A stretch of 64,000 bases of DNA. Source: Micromonospora_G sp044458865. GTDB taxonomy: Bacteria; Actinomycetota; Actinomycetes; Mycobacteriales; Micromonosporaceae. Below the pieces are notes generated by a model. That model was given only the letters and a program-made list of their open reading frames with translations, ran no database searches and had not been told where the DNA came from. Position numbers and translations under genes: made by a program. Each line of letters opens with the position of its first letter. Position 1 is the stretch's first letter. Shown here one piece after another: positions 25,046 to 33,326 of this stretch. The DNA lies in contig NZ_JBITIH010000025.1 in the NCBI RefSeq assembly GCF_044458865.1, positions 1 to 64,000 on the forward strand, written 5' to 3'.

Positions 25046-25069
25046 GGCCGGCGACGCGAGTCGCCGGCC
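25046..25069 (+). terminator. hairpin terminator after the secreted repeat protein
   Basis: GGCCGGCGAC (25046-25055) pairs perfectly with GTCGCCGGCC (25060-25069) around GCGA, 14 nt after the stop. No U tract. The following bases to 25287 show nothing else. Confidence 0.7.
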
Positions 25070-25287
25070 CGCCTCCACCCTGGACCATTGCCCGTCGGGG
25101 CGGAGTCCGGAGGGATGCGGCATTGCACAGCAGGACGTCCGAGCGACCGCGTAGCGAAGTCGCCTGGTGTGACCGAGCGCCCGGCTGTCGTCAGACCTTC
25201 CCCGAGAACCGCTGTCCGGGGCGTGGGGCGTGACCGGCGTAGAAACCCCTCGGCTGCTCTCCCGGAACGACAGTTTTGTAGGTCGAG

Positions 25288-25887
25288 TCAGTGCTGAGGA
25301 GCGGCAGGCGGGACCGCGCAGACAGCCAAGGCCATCTCAGCGACGAAACGTGGCGTATCAGTCGGATCGAGTCGTCCGGCCGCGACGTCGGTGGCCGCGC
25401 CGTGCAGGATGTGGTGCAGGACGCTGGCCAGCAGGTCGGCCGGAATGTCGGCCCGGAAGACGCCTTCGGCCTGGCCGCGGCGGATCAGGTCATGAACCCG
25501 TTGCTCGGGTTGGGCGTGCAGTTCCTGAACGCGGCCGGAAGGCAGCGCCGTCTGGGCGGCCTGGAGGACCGAGGCCGCCTGGGCGATCAGCAGCCAGCCG
25601 GATTCCATGAGTGCCCGCAGCCCGTCGCGGGGATCACCGGTGAGGTCGACGGCCTCCAGGACCTTGTTCCCCTGGGTCAACAGTCGGACTAACGCGGCTT
25701 CGACCAGAGCTTCTCGGGACGGGAAGTGCCCGTACAGCGTCACCCTGCCGACCCCTGCCTCGTGTGCAATGTCGTTCATGCTCGCCTCGGCGTTGCGCCC
25801 GAGGCAGGTGACGGCCGCTTGCACGATCTTTTCGGCGTTCTGTCGCGCGTCCGCCCGGCGTCCAGACCTGGCAGCGGAGTGAGCCAT
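25288..25887 (-). CDS. TetR-family repressor
   Basis: 199 residues. The N-terminal helix-turn-helix is clear: NAEKIVQAAVTCLGRNAEAS, MNDIAHEAGVGRVTLYGHFP and SREALVEAALVRLL. The C-terminal ligand domain is unassigned. It is divergent from an efflux pump with a shared operator between them, the usual arrangement for a repressor relieved by the pump's substrate. Confidence 0.93.
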   Translation of the reverse strand: MAHSAARSGRRADARQNAEKIVQAAVTCLGRNAEASMNDIAHEAGVGRVTLYGHFPSREALVEAALVRLLTQGNKVLEAVDLTGDPRDGLRALMESGWLLIAQAASVLQAAQTALPSGRVQELHAQPEQRVHDLIRRGQAEGVFRADIPADLLASVLHHILHGAATDVAAGRLDPTDTPRFVAEMALAVCAVPPAAPQH

Positions 25888-25912
25888 GTAACTCCCCTAA
25901 GTCAAACAACTG

Positions 25913-25948
25913 GTGTACAAGTTACGGTACCCGACGTAAGTTGAACAC
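25913..25948. promoter_or_regulatory. TetR operator between tetR and the MFS gene
   Basis: GTGTACAAGTTACG (25913-25926) and CGTAAGTTGAACAC (25935-25948) are inverted copies with 12 of 14 positions matching and an 8-nt centre. It lies mid-way in the 93-bp divergent intergenic region, so one bound repressor could control both genes. Confidence 0.7.
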
Positions 25949-25980
25949 GCATTGTATGACTTAGTTCGGAGGCGAAGACC

Positions 25981-27369
25981 GTGTCCGAGTCCATGACCGT
26001 CACCACTTCGACCAGCAGCCCTGATCCGCGACGCTGGCGGATCCTGGGGCTGGTCGGCGTCGCACAACTCATGCTCATCCTCGACGTGACCGTCGTGGCC
26101 ATTGCTCTGCCGCACATGGGCGCAGATCTCGACCTGCGACGGGAGACCCTCACCTGGGTGGTCAGCGGCTACACCCTCGCCTTCGGCGGACTGCTGCTGC
26201 TCGGCGGACGCGCCGCCGACCTGTTCGGAGCCCGCCGGCTCGTCCTGGCGGGCCTGCTGCTGTTCGCGGCGGCATCGTTGACCGCTGGACTTGCCACCTC
26301 CGGGCCAATGCTTCTGTCCGGCCGGGCGGCGCAGGGCATAGCCGCCGCCATGCTGTCCCCTGCGGCGCTGTCGCTGATCGTCACGATTTTCGACGGCGAC
26401 GAACGCAACCGGGCACTCGGCATCTGGTCCGCGTTGGGTGGCAGCGGCGCCGCGCTCGGCGTCCTACTCGGCGGGGTCCTCACCGCCGGACCCGGCTGGA
26501 CATGGATCTTCTACATCAACGTCCCGGTCGGACTCGTGCTGCTGTTCACCCTCCGCTCGTACCTGCCGGCGCAGCCGGCGACCGCGACCGGGGTTGCCGT
26601 CGATGTTCCCGGCGCGGCCCTGGTTACCGTTGCGACAGCCGCCCTGATCTACACGCTCATCAGGGCCGGAGATCATGGCTGGGTCACCTGGACCACCGCC
26701 GTGCTGCTGGTGACATCGGCGGTCCTGTACGCCGCGTTCGTGGCCCGTCAACGCCTGGCCGCAAGCCCGCTGATGAACCTGCGGCTGCTGACCCGCAGAC
26801 CCGTGGCGACCGGCACCCTGTTGATCCTTGTCGCCACCGCACTCATGATCATGATGTTCTTTCTCGGCACATTCGCGCTACAGGAGCACCATGGCTACGG
26901 CGCACTGACCACCGGGCTGCTCTTCCTGCCCGTCGCGCTCTCCACCATGCTCGGTGCCAATGCGGCCGGACGTGTCATCGGCCGCACCGGACCCCGCAGC
27001 CTGGCGGTGACCGGGCTCCTCGTTGCCGCCGCTGGCCTTGCCATCCCTGCCGTGTGGGACGGGGCAGCACACATGGTGGCCGGCATGACGATCGCGGCTG
27101 CCGGTACCGGGTCCCTGTTCGTCGTCGCCTCCGCCACCGCACTGGGGCAGGTGGCTGCGCACGAAGCTGGCCTCGCCGCCGGAATCGTCAGCACCTCCCA
27201 CGAATTCGGTGCGTCACTCGGCGCAGCCGTCGCATCCAGCGTCGCGGCCGTCAGCATCGCCGGCATCGGTACCGACGGCTTCACCCGCGGATTCACCACC
27301 GGCGCGATCGTCGCCGTGGTCGCTGCGATTGTCGCGCTCGCCATCACACCGATTACCCGCTCCAGGTAG
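25981..27369 (+). CDS. MFS drug efflux transporter, DHA2 (14-TMS) type
   Basis: 462 residues, a typical EmrB/QacA-type exporter. TM1 carries LGLVGVAQLMLILDVTVVAI (motif D1-like LDxTVVNVALP), followed by GGRAADLFGARRLV (motif A) and ALGGSGAALGVLLGGVLT (motif C). The GTG at 25981 is preceded by GGAGG. Probably expels a toxic compound or the cell's own metabolite under TetR control. Confidence 0.93.
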   Translation: MSESMTVTTSTSSPDPRRWRILGLVGVAQLMLILDVTVVAIALPHMGADLDLRRETLTWVVSGYTLAFGGLLLLGGRAADLFGARRLVLAGLLLFAAASLTAGLATSGPMLLSGRAAQGIAAAMLSPAALSLIVTIFDGDERNRALGIWSALGGSGAALGVLLGGVLTAGPGWTWIFYINVPVGLVLLFTLRSYLPAQPATATGVAVDVPGAALVTVATAALIYTLIRAGDHGWVTWTTAVLLVTSAVLYAAFVARQRLAASPLMNLRLLTRRPVATGTLLILVATALMIMMFFLGTFALQEHHGYGALTTGLLFLPVALSTMLGANAAGRVIGRTGPRSLAVTGLLVAAAGLAIPAVWDGAAHMVAGMTIAAAGTGSLFVVASATALGQVAAHEAGLAAGIVSTSHEFGASLGAAVASSVAAVSIAGIGTDGFTRGFTTGAIVAVVAAIVALAITPITRSR

Positions 27370-27449
27370 ACAGCCGACAGGCAGCCTGCCGACGACGGCT
27401 CGACGATCAGCTCAGGACCGTAGCCACCATGCCACCCAGGAGACAAGGT

Positions 27450-28784
27450 ATGACAAGGGAAAACGACCGCTACATGATCCGGTCGGGCCGAGCCCGCGAC
27501 GCTGTCGAGCTCGCTGGCCTGCATGCATCGGTCCAGCTTCAGACGGTGACCGGCGGGCAACCGCACCCCGGCATCGCCGCCTGGGTCGAAGACCTGCTGG
27601 ACGGCCATCCCTCGGTCACGCCCGACGACTTCCTGGTCGCCGAGGACTCCACCACCGGCCAGCCGGTGGCAAGCCTCGTCGGGCTGCGGCAGGACTGGAG
27701 CCTGGCCGGGGTCCGACTGCCGGTGGCCCAGGTCGAGCTGGTCGGCACCGCCCCGGAGCACCGTGGGAACCGGCTCACCGAACGGTTGTTCGCCGCGCTG
27801 CACCAGCGGTACGCGGCCGACGGTGTGCCGGTTCAGGTCATCGAGGGAATCCCGTACTTCTACCGGCGGCTCGGTTACGACTATGCCCTGGCGAACGACG
27901 GCGCGGCAACGGTGCCCGCTGCCACGCCGTCGGCTACTGGGCAGGACTGGTCGGGAGGCTCCTCTGGCGGTCTGACGGTCTGCCCCGCGACCGTCTCCGA
28001 CGCGGACGACCTTGCCGACATCGACCGGCGCCTCGCTGACGGGAGTGCCCTGTTCTGCCCGAGGGACGCTGAGATGTGGCGGTACGAGATCGCCGGGCGC
28101 CGTCCGGTGGATATCGCCCGGCGGGTGGTCGCCGTCCTGGTGCACGGTGCCGACGTGCGGGGCTATCTGGTTCACGGTGCCCGGCTCTCCGCCGCCGGCG
28201 AACTGATCGTGGTCGCGGCGGCCTGCAAACGACCGTCTGACTGGCCGCAGGCCGCTGCCGCCATGCACGCACACCTGAACCACGTCGGCCGGCAGTACGA
28301 GGCGTCGGCAGAGGGCCCGTTCGCCGCAGTCCGCCCCATCCTCGACCCGAACCACCCACTGGCCCGGCTCGGCCCGCCCGGCGTCATGAGACGGCCCAGA
28401 GGGTGGTACGTCCGTACCGGCAGCCCGATCGACCTGCTCGCCCGGTTGCTGCCGTTGCTGCGACATCGTTGGCACGCAGCCGACCTGCGATGGCACGAGC
28501 CAACGCTGACCATCGACACGTACGGCCGGGCCGCCCGGCTGGAATTCACCGACGGTGAGCTGACGGCGGTGAAGGCCGTACGCGGCGCTGTCAGCCCGGC
28601 CAGCGATCCGGAGACCCACGCCGCGATCCCGCCCAGTGCTCTGCTCCAGCTCACACTCGGCCACCGCACCCTGCCCGAAGTACTGGACACCTGGCCGGAC
28701 TGCCTCCTCCGCGACCGCCCCACCGAACACTTCCTCACCACAGCGTTTCCCCACGTGCCGGTCCGGGTCTGGCCCCACAACTGA
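27450..28784 (+). CDS. GNAT-family N-acetyltransferase, two-part (Eis-like size)
   Basis: 444 residues. ATG at 27450 with AGGAGA 8 nt upstream. The N-terminal GNAT fold includes VELVGTAPEHRGNRLTERLF (acetyl-CoA loop, Q/RxxGxG/N) and GIPYFYRRLGYDYAL. A second GNAT-like half follows and the end (FTDGELTAVKAVRG, LLQLTLGHRTLPEVL) is sterol-carrier-like, as in Eis-type aminoglycoside or protein acetyltransferases. The substrate cannot be read from sequence. It lies 80 nt after the MFS gene and may share its control. Confidence 0.8.
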   Translation: MTRENDRYMIRSGRARDAVELAGLHASVQLQTVTGGQPHPGIAAWVEDLLDGHPSVTPDDFLVAEDSTTGQPVASLVGLRQDWSLAGVRLPVAQVELVGTAPEHRGNRLTERLFAALHQRYAADGVPVQVIEGIPYFYRRLGYDYALANDGAATVPAATPSATGQDWSGGSSGGLTVCPATVSDADDLADIDRRLADGSALFCPRDAEMWRYEIAGRRPVDIARRVVAVLVHGADVRGYLVHGARLSAAGELIVVAAACKRPSDWPQAAAAMHAHLNHVGRQYEASAEGPFAAVRPILDPNHPLARLGPPGVMRRPRGWYVRTGSPIDLLARLLPLLRHRWHAADLRWHEPTLTIDTYGRAARLEFTDGELTAVKAVRGAVSPASDPETHAAIPPSALLQLTLGHRTLPEVLDTWPDCLLRDRPTEHFLTTAFPHVPVRVWPHN

Positions 28785-28809
28785 CCCGCCGGAAGGGGCG
28801 CGGCGGGTC
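28783..28809. terminator. bidirectional hairpin between converging genes
   Basis: GACCCGCC (28783-28790) pairs with GGCGGGTC (28802-28809) across an 11-nt loop, overlapping the stop codon of the GNAT gene. It sits between converging transcripts. Confidence 0.55.
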
Positions 28810-28893
28810 TGCCGGTCTGGGCGACGCCGCCGATGCCGGCCATGAACGTGGGGGCGGCTTCGGCTTGGAGGTGCGGCAGGAGCCGCCGGCCGG

Positions 28894-30227
28894 TCACAGC
28901 TCGCCCAGCAGGCGGACCAGGCGTTGCTGGTCGCAGATCCGGGCGGCTTCGAGGTACGCCGCGAACCAGGTCCGCTGATCGTCGGCGGGCAGTGCGCGGA
29001 GCCGGTCGATCGGCACGTCGGAAGAGAACGGGCCCTCGCCGAGCAACCAGGCACGGGCAAGGTATTGCGCCTTATAAACCTCCTGTCCGGGGCGGGACGT
29101 TTCCCACTCACACCTGACCCGGATGACCAGTTCGAATTCGTCGCGCAACTGGTCGGCTCGGCGAGATCGCCGGTGGGCGTTGACTGGCTGTTGAGCGTCA
29201 ACCAGAGGGTGTCCTTGTCGAGGTCGGCCGTCGACTCCGACCGGCGTACGGCGTGGTCGACGGCCCTTGTCGGTGCACCAGAGATGCCCTCTAACCGCTG
29301 TAGGTACGGTTGGATGACCGGCGCGACGTCGTCGAGGAGGAACGCGTTGATTCGGGCAACGCAGACCTGCGGTCCGTCCTCGGTACAGACCAACTCGACC
29401 GCTCGCGGATCGGCTTCGAGATAGCGGGTGTCGGGTCCGGTGACGATCGGCACCGCCACGGCGACGGCGAGCACTCCGGACACCAGCGCCGCCCAGCGCA
29501 GTCGCGCGGCGAGGGCGAGCATGGTGGCGGTCAGGGCGACCAGCCATCCCGCTTGTAGGGCGTGGATGCCCTCGGGCACCAACCGTTCCGCCCCCCAGCC
29601 TCCGTAGACGGGGGACAGCCACGCGGCGGCGCTGTCGTCCCAGTACATGACGATGGCGAGCGCGAGGTAGGTACCGAGGCCGGCGATCGGGGCGACCACT
29701 CGTAGCGTCACGTGGCGTCCGACGAGGACCCCGAGCGCCGAGGCCGTCCACAGGGCGAGGATGCCCACCGCCAGGGTCCACCACCACTGCCCGCCCGCGT
29801 ACGTGGCGACCCGTCCGACAAGCACTGCGGCCCCCGCGACGGTGACGAGGTAGCCGGCGGTACCGGCGAGCGACACCGCCAGCCACGCCACCAGCAGTGG
29901 CTGCCAAGCCGGACGGGCCGTCGAGCCGAGCAGCTCGTCCATGTGTAGTCGCCGTTCCCGTCCGGCCCGCCAGGCACCTGCCGCGACCATGAGCGCGCAG
30001 AGGACCAGCAGCGTCACCCGGAAATAGGAGGTGAGTCCGGCCCAGCGACCGCTCCAGTCCTCCGGGTGGACGGCCAGCAACCAGATGCCGGCGCCGAACA
30101 TGACCAGCGCCGCCGCCGGGGCGGTACCCCGCCGCACCTCTGTCCGGAACACACGCGTCATCGGTGCACCGTCCGGGTACCGCGCGACACGGCGTAACTC
30201 ATCCGTAGGTCATCGACGGTGACCGTC
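28894..30227 (-). pseudogene. ABC-type membrane permease, frameshifted near 29155
   Basis: A GTG at 30227 with GGGGAAGGG upstream opens a frame through ATGs at 30200 and 30161 (MTRVFRTEVRRGTAPAAALV). About six hydrophobic helices follow (e.g. VTLLVLCALMVAAGAW, AWLAVSLAGTAGYLVTVAGA). After LAEP near 29155 the sequence continues only in another frame as DQLRDEFELVIRVRCEW and ends RLVRLLGEL with TGA at 28896-28894. One missing base explains this. The rest looks complete, so it is a recent mutation or a sequencing error. No ATPase subunit is adjacent. Confidence 0.7.
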
Positions 30228-30337
30228 ACAGTGCCGCCCTTCCCCGTGATCCCGGTGGCTCTGTATGAACAACAGGGCAGCGGCCACCTCAGTGACGACC
30301 AGTTATGCCCCTGCGCGACGGCGATGCGCGGCCAGGG

Positions 30338-31003
30338 TCAGCGCGGGCGGGGTAGCCGCTGCGCCTCTCCGCGCCGTGTGGGCGTCGACGGGTCGGCGAC
30401 CCGGCCAGCGGTCTGGGATCGGAACTCCGTCTGGGTGCTCCTGCCCAGCCGGGCGGCGACCCGCGCCAGAGCAGGGTCGCCAGGCCGGGCGACAACGTGG
30501 AAATGTGAGACTTGCGCGGGCGTCAGGTCACTACCCCAGACCACTGTGCCAGCGCAGTCGAGGAGGATGTCCCGCACGATCGCCTCGTGCCACGGCCACA
30601 TCCGCTCGCTGCCGCCCACCGGGTACGCGGTGGGGTGTAGCGCGACGGCGGTGCCGGACAACTGGTTGGACTCGTAGTCCGCCCGTACGGCGCGACGAGC
30701 GGTGTGGCCGGCTATCCCGCCGCCCTCGCCGCTGTCGAGGGCGGCGATTTCGTAGTGCCAGCGGCGCGCTACGTGCAGCAGCACCGCGGCGGTGGGACCC
30801 GGTCGCAGCGCCACCGTGGCGGTCGATCCCGCGACCTGGTACGTGGTGATGGCGTCCGGGTCGATGAGCCAGCCGTTGGCCGACCGGGGACCGGTCCACC
30901 GTCCCCCGTTCGTGCCGCTGGCCTGGGCGGCGACGCCGGGGACGAAGATCAGGACACCGGTGCCGGCGGCGGCACCGAGCAGGCCACGTCTCGTGATGAT
31001 CAT
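30338..31003 (-). CDS. Tat-secreted protein, possible M15-type cell-wall peptidase
   Basis: 221 residues. A twin-Arg signal opens the protein (MIITRRGLLGAAAGTGVLIF). The mature part contains RADYESNQLSGTAVALHPTA and TPAQVSHFHVVARPGD; the SGTAVxL...HFHV spacing resembles the zinc-binding S/GTAxD...HxH pattern of M15 D-Ala-D-Ala carboxypeptidases, although the usual Asp is not clear. It starts 7 nt after the stop of the amidase gene, so the two form an operon of wall-acting secreted proteins. Confidence 0.6.
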   Translation of the reverse strand: MIITRRGLLGAAAGTGVLIFVPGVAAQASGTNGGRWTGPRSANGWLIDPDAITTYQVAGSTATVALRPGPTAAVLLHVARRWHYEIAALDSGEGGGIAGHTARRAVRADYESNQLSGTAVALHPTAYPVGGSERMWPWHEAIVRDILLDCAGTVVWGSDLTPAQVSHFHVVARPGDPALARVAARLGRSTQTEFRSQTAGRVADPSTPTRRGEAQRLPRPR

Positions 31004-31009
31004 TGCTCC

Positions 31010-33187
31010 TCACTCAGCGCCGTCGAGGACGGAGACACCGGGGTCGCCGTCCTGGCGCCAGACGTCGTGGTCCAGTCCCCAGCCCGGCTGGAACTCGTAC
31101 TCTCTGATCTGGTTCAGGGACCAGTTCTCTGGCAGCGCGAAGCCGAGGTTGCCGGAGTAGCCCCAGGACATCCCGGAGACCAGTGACCAGCGGGCGCCGA
31201 TTTCGCGGGAGACGCGGCTGCACACGTGGCGAGAGCCGTAGACACCGAAGCTGTACCGGTTGCCGAGTGCGGCGAGCCCGTCCCGTACGCCACGGAAATA
31301 GGGATTGATGTTGCTGTCGATGTCGACGTCCAGCGCGTCGTAGTCGACGGCGAAGTAGATGCACGTGCCGACGGGGATACGGTGCTCGACGGCCTTCCGG
31401 TGCGCGACCGTGCCCTGGTCGTACCCCTTGGGGTAGGTGAAGTTGGGCAACTGCGTGCCGTTCCACTGGAAGATCGGGAAGAGTCGCAGCCCGGCGTCGA
31501 GGATGGTCTGCGGTTCGCCGGGCTTGAGCGCCTTGTTGAGGAAGTCCTCGTCGTCTGGCGGAAGGTGTTCGTCGAGGTAGCGCCCGACGATCTGGTAACC
31601 GGCGGTCCGAAGCTGCGCGGCCCGGCTGGCAGTGATCTGGGTGATGCAGTCACAGCCGGTTGCCGGCCGGCTGGTGTCACCACAGGACACGAGGAGTTGG
31701 GCCCAGGTCGGATAGTCGTTGGTGCCGGTGACCGGGAGTTGGGCGAACCGTTGGAAGGCGCGTACCCACGCCACGTGGGTGCTGGTCGCGGTGTCGGTAC
31801 CGATGTCCTCCGGGCGGTAGCCCAGCGGCGCCGGGGGCGGTCCCGGCAACATGGTGGGGGAGTTGAAGTAGCAGGCCGAGCGGAACAGGTAGCGGAGCTC
31901 GCCGGTGAGCTGACCGGAACCCGTGCCGCGCAGCCCGGCCTGCGTCCCGGGGCCGAAGTAGCCGTTGATCGAGTGCGGGTCGATGCCGATCTCGTACTGG
32001 ATGGCCATCATGAGTCCCTGCTGGACATCCCGGGAGTAGATGCCGTCGCAGGGCACCAGACCCATCGCGGGAACGCCCACGTCAGCGACGTAGCGCGAGT
32101 TCAACCGTTGCTGGATGCGCCGGACCTCGGGGTCGCCGCCGGGCACGAGCTGGAACTGGTCCATCCGCAGCAGCGCCCGCGCGACGTGCGGCCACATCCG
32201 GTGCCGGTTCACTTCGTCCGTGTACGACAGGCCGGCGTCGCGATAGAGCTGGGCCAGGGCCAGTTCGGAGTCGCCGGTCCACGTGGCCTGGTTCGTGGAG
32301 GTCCAGTAGCCCTTGCTCCACAACGCGCCGTTGTAGATCCGGATCAGGTTCGCGTCCAGCTCGTTCCGGGGCATTCTGTCGCGGCGTCGGACGGCGTCGA
32401 AGGTCCCGGGGCCGAAGTTCTGCACCGTTGGGGAGATGCCGTGTTCGTGTTGCAGTCCCTGGGTGAGTGACAGCACCGTGGACCAGCCGGTACGCCCGCT
32501 CTCCGGGCACGGCAGGTAGCCCGGGGCACTGCGGTAGGTGGCGTTCACCCAGCGCTGGGCCGCGTAGACGTGGATGTCCGCGAAGCCGCTCCAGGGCACG
32601 CTCGGGTCGATCGTCGAGCCCGGCAGGGCGTACATCGTCAGGTTTCCCGGGCACTCGGTGGCGATGTCGCTCTGGTACGAGTGTGGAAAGATCATGGTGC
32701 CGGCCCGCTTGGGCGCCTCGGTCCGCAGGTGCTCGATGAGTCGTCGGTAGGCACGCAGCATGGCCTCGGTAGGGGCATGGTTCGACCGCATGAGCGCGCA
32801 GATGGAGTAGAAGCCGGCGTTACGCCCGATCCACTCGCCGGGGCTCCTCTCGATTTCGCCGGCGGTGTTCGCCTCACCGCGCTCGTAGCCACGGCCCTCG
32901 TAGATCTCACCGTGCGGACAGACCAGGAAGTTGTAGGCGATGTCCCCGTTGTACTTGTCGGGGTCCTCGGTGTGCTCGTGGTAGATGTCGGCGATGTCCC
33001 GCTGGCAGGACTCCTCCGACTCGTAGTCGTGGCCGAACGGATTCCACGGGCCCCGGTAGTGGACGAAGACTCCCCCGATCGGGTTCCAGTCGTTGAGGCT
33101 GGCCTGGGGAGGCTGGGTGGCATGGTGTCGCTTGTCCGGGCTCGCGTACTCGGCCCAACTGGACCGTGAGTGGAAGATGGCCGACAT
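31010..33187 (-). CDS. N-acetylmuramoyl-L-alanine amidase fused to a DUF1906 glycoside-hydrolase-like domain
   Basis: 725 residues. The ATG at 33187 follows CGAGGAGCC, so the longer upstream reading is not used. The N-terminal PGRP/amidase_2 domain has VFVHYRGPWN (His), YNFLVCPHGEIYEGRGYERG and a late zinc ligand region PHSYQSDIATECPGNL. Middle segments with peptidoglycan-binding-like repeats (about 230-500, e.g. VRRIQQRLNS, FGPGTQAGLRG) follow. The C-terminal DUF1906/Rv2525c-like barrel starts near 530 (SRAAQLRTAGYQIVGRYLDE, CIYFAVDYDALDVDI). There is no N-terminal signal peptide, so export is unclear. Likely cleaves or binds peptidoglycan. Confidence 0.85.
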   Translation of the reverse strand: MSAIFHSRSSWAEYASPDKRHHATQPPQASLNDWNPIGGVFVHYRGPWNPFGHDYESEESCQRDIADIYHEHTEDPDKYNGDIAYNFLVCPHGEIYEGRGYERGEANTAGEIERSPGEWIGRNAGFYSICALMRSNHAPTEAMLRAYRRLIEHLRTEAPKRAGTMIFPHSYQSDIATECPGNLTMYALPGSTIDPSVPWSGFADIHVYAAQRWVNATYRSAPGYLPCPESGRTGWSTVLSLTQGLQHEHGISPTVQNFGPGTFDAVRRRDRMPRNELDANLIRIYNGALWSKGYWTSTNQATWTGDSELALAQLYRDAGLSYTDEVNRHRMWPHVARALLRMDQFQLVPGGDPEVRRIQQRLNSRYVADVGVPAMGLVPCDGIYSRDVQQGLMMAIQYEIGIDPHSINGYFGPGTQAGLRGTGSGQLTGELRYLFRSACYFNSPTMLPGPPPAPLGYRPEDIGTDTATSTHVAWVRAFQRFAQLPVTGTNDYPTWAQLLVSCGDTSRPATGCDCITQITASRAAQLRTAGYQIVGRYLDEHLPPDDEDFLNKALKPGEPQTILDAGLRLFPIFQWNGTQLPNFTYPKGYDQGTVAHRKAVEHRIPVGTCIYFAVDYDALDVDIDSNINPYFRGVRDGLAALGNRYSFGVYGSRHVCSRVSREIGARWSLVSGMSWGYSGNLGFALPENWSLNQIREYEFQPGWGLDHDVWRQDGDPGVSVLDGAE

Positions 33188-33291
33188 GGCTCCTCGTTCC
33201 GGGAGTGAGAGGTGCTGACCCGCCACGAAGAGGGAAATCTCCACCACGGGTTCCGACAGGATCCCCCCGATGTCGCCTAGTAGCGGGACCG

Positions 33292-33316
33292 TTGCACAGG
33301 GTCCCCTGCTGTGCAA
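33292..33316. promoter_or_regulatory. perfect inverted repeat upstream of the HEAT-like regulator
   Basis: TTGCACAG (33292-33299) and CTGTGCAA (33309-33316) are exact complements separated by 9 nt, ending 10 nt before the ATG at 33327. It lies between divergent genes and is a likely operator, perhaps autoregulatory. Confidence 0.6.
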
Positions 33317-33326
33317 TAAATGCCCC

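Noticed and set aside
26895..28893. Minus-strand extension of the ABC-type permease frame beyond its frameshift
   Set aside because: After about 29155 the continuing frame lies opposite the GNAT and MFS genes and loses protein character; the family sequence goes on in another frame and stops at 28894.
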